In this document: piece by piece, positions 25,026 to 32,119 of the stretch
Layout of the letters: every line of letters begins with the position of its first letter
Numbering within the stretch: position 1 is the first letter of the stretch
Assembly (NCBI RefSeq): GCF_000372845.1
Contig: NZ_KB889963.1
Span: 1,422,146 to 1,486,145 of the forward strand
Length of the DNA: 64,000 bases
Origin: Methylocystis rosea SV97
GTDB taxonomy: Bacteria > Pseudomonadota > Alphaproteobacteria > Rhizobiales > Beijerinckiaceae
Direction of reading: 5' to 3'
Made by a program: the position numbers and the translations under genes
The notes under the pieces: model-generated
What the model was told of the DNA's origin: nothing
The model's database searches: none
Seen by the model: only the letters and a program-made list of their open reading frames with translations

Positions 25026-25208
25026 CATGGCCTATCACCAAAAGCGCGCGTCGGGAATGACCTCGCTGCATGTGCCCAAGCGCGCGCGTCGGGAATGACA
25101 GGTGGGCTCGCGCGTTCCAAAGGACAGCGTAGCTCTTGCTGTCCTCTTGACGCGCCGCTTGCGCAACCAATTTCACACACATGTGCCCGCGCTGGCGAGG
25201 GTAAGACA

Positions 25209-25517
25209 ATGGCGATTTATCGTGTTCGTGAAGTCAAATTCATTGAGACCGAGGGCGGCCATGTGAAGCTGAAGCCGCTGCGTGAATATGAGCGGGAATC
25301 CTCCGATCCGGCGAGCGTCATCGCCGAAGTGAGCCGATTCTTCGAGATGGAGCTCTCCAGTCCCAAAGCGCTCGATGTCGTCGATTTCGACGAGGTGATC
25401 GTTCTCGACGAAAAGGGCGCGGTCATCGCGCGCTTCGGCGTCGCCGACTTCTGGGAGCAGGAGTGGAACGCCGTCGCCGCCAAAAGCGACGCCGCGCCGA
25501 TCGCGCGCTCGGCTTAA
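25209..25517 (+). CDS. Small acidic protein of unknown function
   Basis: A 102-residue soluble protein from ATG 25209 (MAIYRVREVKF). An open stretch upstream falls in dispersed repeats and is not coding. The sequence is rich in glutamate and aspartate with predicted strands at the N-terminus and in FDEVIVLDEKGAVIARFG; no cysteine clusters, signal peptide or membrane segment. GAGGGTAAGACA lies before the start. Convergent with a VOC-family gene two bases away. I do not recognise the family; the regular coding pattern and clean start support a real gene. Confidence 0.65.
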   Translation: MAIYRVREVKFIETEGGHVKLKPLREYERESSDPASVIAEVSRFFEMELSSPKALDVVDFDEVIVLDEKGAVIARFGVADFWEQEWNAVAAKSDAAPIARSA

Positions 25518-25518
25518 A

Positions 25519-25983
25519 TCACGGGCCGCGAAACGCCGCTTCGACCGCGGCGAGGTCGATCTTGCGCATGCCAAGCATCGCCTGAAAGGCGCGGCCCGCC
25601 GCGGCGCGGTCGTCATCCGTGAACATGCGCGGCAAGGCTTCCGGCACAATCTGCCAGTGGATGCCGTAGCGGTCTTTGAGCCAGCTGCATTCGATCTCGG
25701 CGCCGCCGCCGGCGAGCAGCTTGTCCCAAAGCGCGTCGGTCTCGCGCTGATCCTTGGTCATCACCGAGATCGAAAAGGCTTCATTGTGGCTCGGCTCGCG
25801 GCCCATGTTCAGCGCCTGATAGGGCGCGCCGGCGAGGGTGAAGGAGACGAGCAGCGCCGGCCCGTCCGGCTGGAGGCGGAACACGCCTTCGAACGCCGAG
25901 TCCGGAATGATCGAGACATAGAAGCGGGCCGCTTCCTCCGCCTGATCCTTGAAGGCGATACAGGTTCTGACTTTCGACTGCAT
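25519..25983 (-). CDS. VOC superfamily protein, PhnB/YjdN-like
   Basis: A 154-residue protein of the glyoxalase/bleomycin-resistance fold, of the PhnB-like subgroup with the DUF-type 3-demethylubiquinone methyltransferase pattern. Marks are VRTCIAFKDQAEEAARFYVS at the N-terminus, NMGREPSHNEAFSISV in the middle and CSWLKDRYGIHWQIVP near the C-terminus. Start ATG 25983 is chosen for AAGGAG five bases upstream; longer starts exist at 26010 and 26043. The enzyme activity of these proteins is generally unknown; the PhnB name does not imply phosphonate use. It is divergent from a MarR-VOC pair across a repeat-filled gap. Confidence 0.82.
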   Translation of the reverse strand: MQSKVRTCIAFKDQAEEAARFYVSIIPDSAFEGVFRLQPDGPALLVSFTLAGAPYQALNMGREPSHNEAFSISVMTKDQRETDALWDKLLAGGGAEIECSWLKDRYGIHWQIVPEALPRMFTDDDRAAAGRAFQAMLGMRKIDLAAVEAAFRGP

Positions 25984-26036
25984 GGCTGCTCCTTGCTTCG
26001 TGTCTGCCATTTCCAACGCGCGATCGTGTGAAGGTT

Positions 26037-26256
26037 TCCTCATCCTAAAGGAGCGTGCGGCGCACGCGTCTCGAACATTTCCTCATCCTGAGGAGCGTGC
26101 GGAGCACGCGTCTCGAAGGACGAGGAAATGTTCATGCGTCGCCTTCGTGAACTGGCCCTCGTGCTTCGAGACGCGGCTTGCGCGCCACCCCCCTAGGGGA
26201 AACCGTTTCCTCGTCCTTCGAGACGCGGCCTTCGGCCGCTCCTCAGGATGAGGCAA
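26037..26256. repeat. Cluster of four family B palindromes and fragments
   Basis: Copies near 26037-26075 (partial), 26080-26126, 26157-26190 (partial) and 26208-26256. Each reads CCTCATCCTGAGGAGCGTGC or its complement CGTCCTTCGAGACGCGGCC. Successive copies face both ways. Confidence 0.7.
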
Positions 26257-26295
26257 CGGTTTACTGGAGCGCGCGACTCGACAAACGCAATAAAC

Positions 26296-26307
26296 GTTGA
26301 TATCAAC
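26296..26307. promoter_or_regulatory. 12-base perfect palindrome, candidate MarR operator
   Basis: GTTGATATCAAC lies 11 bases before the marR start, in the position expected for autoregulation. MarR proteins bind AT-rich palindromes of 16-20 bases; this core fits but the link is inferred. Confidence 0.45.
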
Positions 26308-26318
26308 ATAATGACGCC

Positions 26319-26795
26319 ATGTCAAAGAAGCTGCCGATCGAGGTCGTTCATGAGGTTCGCGACGCCTGTCTCTGCCTTGCGACGCAGCGCGCAGCGCGCA
26401 CGCTCGCGCGGCGCTTCGATCGCGCCTTCGCGCCGCTTGGACTCACCAATGGCCAGTTCTCGCTGATGATGATGCTCAATGCGCCGCAGGCGCCGACGCT
26501 GGGGCGACTCGCGCAGGCGCTCGCCATGGATCGCACGACGCTCACCGCCGCGCTGAAATCCCTGGAGCGGCGCGGTCTCGTCGAAACGCGTCTCGATGAG
26601 AAGGACCGCCGCGCGCGCAGACTGTTTTTGACCAACGCCGGCGGCGATCTGCTCGCCGCCGCGCTGCCGATCTGGCGTCGCGAACATGCCGCGCTCGACG
26701 CCGGGTTTTCGCAAAGCGAAGGACAAAGGCTGCGCAAAGCGCTGCGCACATTAGGGGCTGAAATTCAAACCGAAGGAAAGGACGTCAAAGCATGA
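26319..26795 (+). CDS. MarR family transcriptional regulator
   Basis: A 158-residue winged-helix regulator. The segment LTNGQFSLMMMLNAPQAPTL and LGRLAQALAMDRTTLTAALKSL form the helix-turn-helix; LDEKDRRARRLFLT is the wing with the conserved DxRxR pattern. Start ATG 26319 (MSKKLPIEV). Its stop overlaps the start of a VOC gene (ATGA), so the two form one unit, a common pairing in which the regulator controls its neighbour. The divergent VOC gene at 25519 may be a second target. The ligand is unknown. Confidence 0.88.
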   Translation: MSKKLPIEVVHEVRDACLCLATQRAARTLARRFDRAFAPLGLTNGQFSLMMMLNAPQAPTLGRLAQALAMDRTTLTAALKSLERRGLVETRLDEKDRRARRLFLTNAGGDLLAAALPIWRREHAALDAGFSQSEGQRLRKALRTLGAEIQTEGKDVKA

Positions 26796-27280
26796 ACGCC
26801 AATGTCGAGAAAAATCCCTCCTGCATGCGATCGATCACGCCGCATCTCATTTGCGCCGGCGCGGCCGACGCGATCGAATTTTACAAGAAGGCCTTCGGCG
26901 CCGAAGAGATGATGCGCATGCCCGGACCTGACGGAAGGTTGATGCATGCGGCGGTGAAGATCGGCGACTCCGTGGTGATGCTTGTCGACGAGATGCCGGA
27001 ATGGGGCGCGCTGGGACCGAAGGCGCTCAAAGGTTCGCCGGTCACCATCCATCTCATGGTCGACAATGTCGACGAGGTGTACGCGCGCGCGGTCGCGGCC
27101 GGCGCAACGGCGAAAATGCCGGTCGCCGACATGTTCTGGGGCGATCGCTATGGGAAGGTGGTCGACCCCTTCGGCCATGACTGGTCGATCGCGACGCATG
27201 TGCGCGACATGACGACGGAAGAGATGCTCGAGGCGGGACGCGCGGCGATGGCGCAGGGCTGCGCCGAGGCGACGGCCTGA
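26792..27280 (+). CDS. VOC superfamily protein (glyoxalase-like, PhnB type)
   Basis: A 162-residue VOC protein from ATG 26792. Typical stretches are ITPHLICAGAADAIEFYKKAFGA, MHAAVKIGDSVVMLVDE and MFWGDRYGKVVDPFGHDWSIATH, the latter with the E/H-type metal-site region of this subgroup. It overlaps the marR stop by four bases. Function is probably modification or binding of a small molecule sensed by the regulator; the precise reaction cannot be read. Followed by a family B repeat and a hairpin terminator. Confidence 0.85.
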   Translation: MNANVEKNPSCMRSITPHLICAGAADAIEFYKKAFGAEEMMRMPGPDGRLMHAAVKIGDSVVMLVDEMPEWGALGPKALKGSPVTIHLMVDNVDEVYARAVAAGATAKMPVADMFWGDRYGKVVDPFGHDWSIATHVRDMTTEEMLEAGRAAMAQGCAEATA

Positions 27281-27290
27281 GAAACGGGCG

Positions 27291-27342
27291 TCCTCGTCCT
27301 TCGAGACGCGTGCTGCGCACGCTCCTCAGGACGAGGAAGCCC
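27291..27342. repeat. Family B dispersed palindrome
   Basis: TCCTCGTCCTTCGAGACGCG, then GTGCTGCGCAC loop arms and CTCCTCAGGACGAGGAAGCC. The downstream CTTCACCCGATCGCCCT is also found, inverted, next to the copy at 63.5 kb. Confidence 0.7.
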
Positions 27343-27368
27343 TTCACCCGATCGCCCTTCTGACGGGG

Positions 27369-27394
27369 AAGCGGGCCGGGGCGTCGGCCCGCTT
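27369..27394. terminator. Hairpin terminator between convergent VOC and serine acetyltransferase genes
   Basis: AAGCGGGCC and GGCCCGCTT form a nine-base-pair stem with an eight-base loop, followed by GGTTT. It lies between two converging genes. Confidence 0.6.
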
Positions 27395-27407
27395 GGTTTC
27401 AGCACAA

Positions 27408-28340
27408 TCAAATTCCCGCGCCGTGATCGAAGAGCTCGATCCGCGCTTTCGCCTGCGTGATGTTGCTGCCGGGCGGAATGGAGTGCGTGAGCCAGACGTT
27501 GCCGCCGATCGTCGATCCGCGGCCGATGGTGATGCGGCCGAGCACCGTCGCGCCGGCATAGATCACGACGTCGTCTTCGAGAATCGGATGTCGCGGCTTG
27601 CCTTTCTCGAGCGCGCCGTTTTCATCGACATCGAAGCGCTTGGCGCCAAGCGTCACCGCCTGATAGAGCCGCACATTCTTGCCGATGCGCGCCGTTTCGC
27701 CGATGACGACGCCGGTGCCGTGATCGATGAAGAAGCCCTGGTCGATTTCGGCGCCCGGATGAATGTCGATGCCTGTCTGTGAATGCGCGATTTCCGCGAC
27801 GATGCGCGCCAGCATCGGAACGCCGAGTCGATAGAGTTCATGCGCCAGCCGGTGTTTGATCAAGGCGGCGACGCCGGGATAGCAGAAAATAATCTCATCG
27901 AGGCTTTTCGCGGCCGGATCGCCGGCATAAGCCGCACGGATGTCGGCGTCGAGCAGCATGCGCACGCGCGGAATCGCACGCGCGAAGGCGTCGACGATGT
28001 CCGTTGGGCGCAGCCGCGTCTGTTCGTCCGACGCATCGCTCGGGAAAAGCGCGAACTCGCGCCGGACCTGTTCGTGCAGACCCCCAAGGCACGTCTTTAG
28101 CGTCGTCGCGATGAATTCGTCGGTGCTGTCGAAGGGCAGTTCGGGCGGTCCATAATGCCGGGGATAAAGAGCTGCAGTGATCCCCTCGACGATCGACGCC
28201 ATGACGAATTTCGACGGGAGCTGCGGCGGCGCGGCGTTTCCGTAACGCTGCGCCTGCGACGCTCGGCGCAGCGCGCTCAAGGCGGAAACGATCGCGTCGA
28301 TGTCGCGGTCATTCGAAAAAAACTCTCGCAGCATCGTCAT
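27408..28340 (-). CDS. cysE: Serine O-acetyltransferase (EpsC/CysE type)
   Basis: A 310-residue enzyme that makes O-acetylserine, the carbon acceptor for cysteine synthesis. An N-terminal helical region is followed by FCYPGVAALIKHRLAHELYR, HSQTGIDIHPGAEI, FIDHGTGVVIGETARIGKNV and left-handed beta-helix hexapeptide repeats ending at IGGNVWLTHSIPPGSN; H and D active-site residues are in the FIDHGTG segment. It resembles the EpsC-type acetyltransferases associated with family 2A encapsulin loci. It is transcribed away from the encapsulin gene, starting 140 bases before it. Start ATG 28340, with a second ATG two codons on. Confidence 0.88.
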   Translation of the reverse strand: MTMLREFFSNDRDIDAIVSALSALRRASQAQRYGNAAPPQLPSKFVMASIVEGITAALYPRHYGPPELPFDSTDEFIATTLKTCLGGLHEQVRREFALFPSDASDEQTRLRPTDIVDAFARAIPRVRMLLDADIRAAYAGDPAAKSLDEIIFCYPGVAALIKHRLAHELYRLGVPMLARIVAEIAHSQTGIDIHPGAEIDQGFFIDHGTGVVIGETARIGKNVRLYQAVTLGAKRFDVDENGALEKGKPRHPILEDDVVIYAGATVLGRITIGRGSTIGGNVWLTHSIPPGSNITQAKARIELFDHGAGI

Positions 28341-28392
28341 ATTGCTTTCGCTCGCCGATGGGGCCCGACCCCTGGCTTGACCATATAACTGG

Positions 28393-28414
28393 TATAGTCT
28401 ATCGACAAGCTATA
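28393..28414. promoter_or_regulatory. AT-rich dyad between cysE and the encapsulin gene
   Basis: TATAG at 28393-28397 and CTATA at 28410-28414 form a dyad within an AT-rich patch in a GC-rich genome; TATAGT occurs at 28393 and 28411, each like a -10 element. It lies in the 140-base divergent region and could serve both genes. No regulator can be named. Confidence 0.35.
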
Positions 28415-28480
28415 GTAAGCGAGTAGCGGCGTCGAATGGCGCGGGCCGCGTGGAGCTATCTTGTCGAGGGAAAAGGATTG

Positions 28481-29428
28481 ATGACCGCAGAACCTGAAGT
28501 TCGCCGAACGTTAAGCGAATCGGCCGCCCGCCAGCTCGCCAATGCGACGAAGACGCGTCCGCAATGGTCGGGCATCACGCCGCGCTGGCTGGTGTCGTTC
28601 CTGCCCTGGGTGCCGGTCGAAGCGGGCATCTATCGTCTCAACCGGGTCAAGGAGGCGACGGCGCTCAGCGACGCCGACGTCCAATGCAGTCCGGCGCGCG
28701 ACCGCGACGCCGACCTGCCGGAGACCTTCGTTGATTACGAGGATGCGCCGCGCGAATATTCGATGAACGCGGTGACCACGATCCTCGACGTGCAGACGCG
28801 CGTCTCGGATCTCTACAATCATCCTTACGACCAGATTCAGGAGCAGGTGCGGCTCCTCACCGAAAAGGTGAAGGAGAAACAGGAAGCCGAACTCATCAAC
28901 AATGCCGAATATGGCTTCCTCGCCAATGCGCATCCGTCGATGAAGCTCAGCGCGCGCACCGGCGCGCCGCAGCCCGACGATCTCGACGAACTCATTGCGA
29001 AAGTCTGGAAGGAGCCCGCCTTCTTCCTCGCTCATCCGCGCGCCATCGCGGCATTCGGGCGCGAATGCACGCGCCGCGGCGTGCCGCCGCCAACCGTGAC
29101 GCTGTTCGGCTCGCCCTTCGTCACCTGGCGCGGCCTGCCGCTGATCCCAAGCGACAAGCTCTACGTCGATGAAGCGGGAAAGACGAATATTCTGCTGCTG
29201 CGCACCGGCGAGAAGAAACAGGGCGTCGTCGGCCTGTTCCAGCCGGGCGTCCCCGGAGAAGTCGCGCCGAGCCTGTCGGTGCGCTTCATGGGAATTAATC
29301 GCAAGGCGATCGCCTCGTATCTGATCTCGCTCTATTGCTCGGCGGCCGTGCTGACGCATGACGCGCTGGGCGTGCTCGAAGATGTCGATGTCGGCAAATA
29401 TCACAAATATCCCGACGAATATGCGTGA
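28481..29428 (+). CDS. Family 2A encapsulin shell protein (SrpI-like)
   Basis: A 315-residue HK97-fold shell protein. Start ATG 28481 (MTAEPEVRRTL) is supported by AAAAGGA a few bases upstream; an in-frame upstream start at 28436 is less likely. The N-terminal arm SESAARQLANATKT followed by PRWLVSFLPWVPVEAGIYR is characteristic of family 2 encapsulins, and YNHPYDQIQEQVRLLTEKVK marks the E-loop/spine region. No cyclic-nucleotide-binding domain is inserted, which separates it from family 2B. Family 2A shells encase cysteine desulfurase in a T=1 particle; that cargo gene follows 55 bases on, and a serine acetyltransferase gene lies divergent. Likely role: compartmentalised sulfur mobilisation or storage. 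Confidence 0.9.
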   Translation: MTAEPEVRRTLSESAARQLANATKTRPQWSGITPRWLVSFLPWVPVEAGIYRLNRVKEATALSDADVQCSPARDRDADLPETFVDYEDAPREYSMNAVTTILDVQTRVSDLYNHPYDQIQEQVRLLTEKVKEKQEAELINNAEYGFLANAHPSMKLSARTGAPQPDDLDELIAKVWKEPAFFLAHPRAIAAFGRECTRRGVPPPTVTLFGSPFVTWRGLPLIPSDKLYVDEAGKTNILLLRTGEKKQGVVGLFQPGVPGEVAPSLSVRFMGINRKAIASYLISLYCSAAVLTHDALGVLEDVDVGKYHKYPDEYA

Positions 29429-29483
29429 ACCCTATGGGATCGGCGCTGAGCGCGCCGATTCTTCCCTGCTGAGGTGTGCACAT

Positions 29484-31664
29484 ATGCCGACTGCGCCGCA
29501 GACGCCGCAATTAATCGACTTCCCCATCGATGGCCTGCCGTCTAAGGAGGCGTTCACGCATCATGACGCCGCCGCGCCCGACGCGCAGATCATCGCGCAC
29601 ATGGCCAACGCCTTCTTTGGCGCGCTGCCCCATGCGACGCTACCGGCGACCGGCGCCGTGACGCAGCAATCCGGCGCGCCGGCCCTTGCCGGCGCGTTGC
29701 CGTTCTTCCCCGCCGTGACGCCCAGTCTGACCGATATTCCGGCGCCATCGGTCGTGACGAGCATCGCGCCGCATGCGCCTGCGCGCGCGCCTTTCGGTCC
29801 CATGGACTTTCCGCCGACGACGATCCCTTCCGTTGTCCCGACTCCGAATGTCCCGGCGCCCTCGGCGCCGCAGACCTTGCATTCCTCGACGCGGCCGTTG
29901 GGGCTCGCAGATATTCCGCAGCCCGGCGCTTCGCTCGGCGGCGCGACATCATCGGTCCCCGGCGAATTGGATTACAGCGAGCCGACGCGCCGCCTTGCGC
30001 AGGAGTTCTCGCTCGTCGAGACTGACGCGGTCGCACGACCGGCAAGCGACTATTATTTTCTTACAACCGCGCTGACGCCTGGACGCGGAGAGCCCTTACG
30101 CTATGAAACGCGCGCGCCGTCAACCGGCGCGGGCTATGGCCATCCCGACCCCTTCTCGCCGCAGCAGACGAGCGGAGCGATGCGTGGCGACGAAATCGTC
30201 TCGCGTCACTCGCAAGGCGGCGCGACGCAGGGAGCCTATCCGCTGCATCCCGGCGAATTCGCGCAAGGCGGCGGCGCGTCCGATTATGCGCATAGCGCGC
30301 CACACTCGCCGGGCGCCGGCGGTCGCGAGATCCATGGCGCGCCCCCCGGCGCGACCCCTGGCGCGGCGCCCTATGGCGGCGATGGCGTCTACGCGGCGCC
30401 TCGGCAGGGACGCCAACCCGAGAAAACCGTCGCCACGCGGCATCTCTTCGATCCCTATCGCGTCAAGCGCGACTTCCCCATCCTCAACCAGAGCGTCAAC
30501 GGACGTCAGCTTATCTGGCTCGACAACGCCGCGACGACGCAAAAGCCGCAATCGGTGATCGACCGGCTGGCGCATTTCTATGAATATGAAAATTCCAACA
30601 TCCATCGCGCCGCGCATACGCTCGCGGCGCGCGCGACCGACGCCTATGAGGAAGCGCGCGAGAAAGTCCGCCGCTTTTTGAAGGCGCCCAACGTCAAGGA
30701 TATTATCTTCGTGCGCGGCGCGACGGAGGGCGTCAATCTCGTCGCGCAGAGCTGGGGCCGGCGCAATGTGCGTGAGGGCGACGAGATCGTCGTCTCACAC
30801 CTTGAACATCACGCCAATATCGTGCCGTGGCAAATGCTGTGTTCCGAGAAGGGCGCGAAGCTGCGCGTCGCGCCCGTCGACGACCGCGGCGCGCTCATTC
30901 TCCAAGAGTATGAGAAGCTCCTGGGCCCGAAGACGCGGATCGTCGCGGTCTCGCAGGTCTCGAACGCGCTCGGCACGGTTACGCCCGTCCAGGAGATCAC
31001 GGCGATCGCGCATCGTTACGGCGCCTGCGTGCTCGTCGATGGCGCGCAATCGGTTTCGCATATGCCTGTCGACGTCCAGTCGATCGGCTGCGACTTCTTC
31101 GTCTTCTCCGGCCATAAGGTGTTCGGCCCGACCGGCATTGGCGTCGTTTACGGCAAGGACGCCGTGCTCGAACATCTCGATCCGTGGCAGGGCGGCGGCA
31201 ATATGATCGCCGACGTCACGTTCGAAAAGACGATCTACCAAGGCCCGCCGGAGCGCTTCGAGGCCGGCACGGGCAATATCGCCGACGCCGTGGGGCTCGG
31301 CGCGGCGCTCGACTATGTCGAAGCCATCGGCATGGAGGTGATCGCCCGTTACGAGCACGATCTTCTCGTCTATGCGACCGAAAAGATGACGACCGTTCCG
31401 GGTCTGACCCTCATCGGCACGGCGCCGGAGAAAGCCTCGGTGCTCTCCTTCACGCTCGATGGACACGATTCGCAAGAGGTCGGCAAAGCGCTCGATCGCG
31501 AGGGGATCGCCGTTCGCGCCGGTCATCACTGCGCGCAACCGATTCTGCGCCGCTTCGGCCTCGAAGCCACCGTGCGCCCGTCGCTGGCCTTCTACAACAC
31601 ATGCGCGGACATCGACGCGCTTGTCAGCGCGCTGCTGCGGCTGCAGACGGGGAGAGCTTTTTAG
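29484..31664 (+). CDS. Cysteine desulfurase (SufS type) with long disordered cargo-loading N-terminus
   Basis: A 726-residue protein. Residues 1-318 are low-complexity, rich in Pro, Ala, Gly and Ser, and carry four short repeats of the form x-x-D-[IF]-P (DFP at 12-14, DIP at 84-86, DFP at 108-110, DIP at 143-145). Residues about 319-726 are a type II cysteine desulfurase: PLP lysine K545 in FSGHKVFGPTG and catalytic C683 in RAGHHCAQP. It removes sulfur from cysteine to give persulfide and alanine. Start ATG 29484 has GAGG nine bases upstream. It follows the encapsulin gene and is its expected cargo; the N-terminus should be the loading domain. Confidence 0.9.
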   Translation: MPTAPQTPQLIDFPIDGLPSKEAFTHHDAAAPDAQIIAHMANAFFGALPHATLPATGAVTQQSGAPALAGALPFFPAVTPSLTDIPAPSVVTSIAPHAPARAPFGPMDFPPTTIPSVVPTPNVPAPSAPQTLHSSTRPLGLADIPQPGASLGGATSSVPGELDYSEPTRRLAQEFSLVETDAVARPASDYYFLTTALTPGRGEPLRYETRAPSTGAGYGHPDPFSPQQTSGAMRGDEIVSRHSQGGATQGAYPLHPGEFAQGGGASDYAHSAPHSPGAGGREIHGAPPGATPGAAPYGGDGVYAAPRQGRQPEKTVATRHLFDPYRVKRDFPILNQSVNGRQLIWLDNAATTQKPQSVIDRLAHFYEYENSNIHRAAHTLAARATDAYEEAREKVRRFLKAPNVKDIIFVRGATEGVNLVAQSWGRRNVREGDEIVVSHLEHHANIVPWQMLCSEKGAKLRVAPVDDRGALILQEYEKLLGPKTRIVAVSQVSNALGTVTPVQEITAIAHRYGACVLVDGAQSVSHMPVDVQSIGCDFFVFSGHKVFGPTGIGVVYGKDAVLEHLDPWQGGGNMIADVTFEKTIYQGPPERFEAGTGNIADAVGLGAALDYVEAIGMEVIARYEHDLLVYATEKMTTVPGLTLIGTAPEKASVLSFTLDGHDSQEVGKALDREGIAVRAGHHCAQPILRRFGLEATVRPSLAFYNTCADIDALVSALLRLQTGRAF

Positions 31665-31688
31665 CCAGCGATTTCGAGCCGTGGCTGC

Positions 31689-31943
31689 TTAGTCATTATC
31701 GAGCCTGTAGCAGGAAAAATCGCGATCGGTGAAGCCGGTGCGCCAGTCTTTCAGATCGTGGCGGTAACCCGGCGGATAGGGGAATTTACAATCTCCCGCG
31801 TAGGCGGGCGGCCGGGCCCTTCCATACCAGCCGGGCTGGCCTGGATGATATCCCGGGGACTGAGCAAAGGCCGAGCCCGCCGTGGCGGTGATCAGCGTCA
31901 AGGCGAATGCGCCGGCGAAGAGCTGTCGCGTCCTGGCTTGCAT
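31689..31943 (-). CDS. Small secreted protein of unknown function
   Basis: An 84-residue protein with a clear signal peptide (LFAGAFALTLITATAGSAFA, cleaved after AFA-like). The mature part is about 55 residues, rich in Gly, Pro, Tyr and Trp, with two cysteines that could form one disulfide (GDCKFPYPP and FSCYRLDND). It converges with the cysteine desulfurase gene. No family recognised; the signal peptide and regular start support a real exported protein. Confidence 0.65.
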   Translation of the reverse strand: MQARTRQLFAGAFALTLITATAGSAFAQSPGYHPGQPGWYGRARPPAYAGDCKFPYPPGYRHDLKDWRTGFTDRDFSCYRLDND

Positions 31944-32119
31944 TGCGCGCCTCCCGTCGAACCGTTAGACGGGAGAACAACCCGGCGTTTCATGGGATGT
32001 TCCGGCGCCATGGCGAGCGCCGCCATTTTTGGGAGCGTCTCTTGCATTGGCGCCACGCGCGCGGCAAGGGACTTCGACCGCTGGCCCTTTCGGCGCAACT
32101 CGTGTAGTCCATCCCGTGA

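Larger units (their letters stand above)
24649..25208. other. Repeat-filled intergenic region
   Basis: 560 bases with no credible gene. It holds one family B palindrome (24848-24900), one family A element (24917-25025) and two further half-copies of the family A end (about 25046-25062 and 25084-25100). The remainder carries the promoter regions of the flanking divergent genes; no clear promoter motif was picked out. Confidence 0.6.
25984..26318. other. Divergent intergenic region with stacked family B repeats
   Basis: 335 bases between a VOC gene and the marR gene. Family B copies and fragments occupy 26037-26256. The AT-rich stretch just before 26319 (AAACGTTGATATCAAC and following) contains an inverted repeat GTTGATATCAAC at 26296-26307, a good candidate MarR operator. 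Confidence 0.6.

Noticed and set aside
25095-25208. Longer N-terminus for the small acidic protein
   Set aside because: The extension lies in dispersed repeats and the ATG at 25209 has a purine-rich leader.
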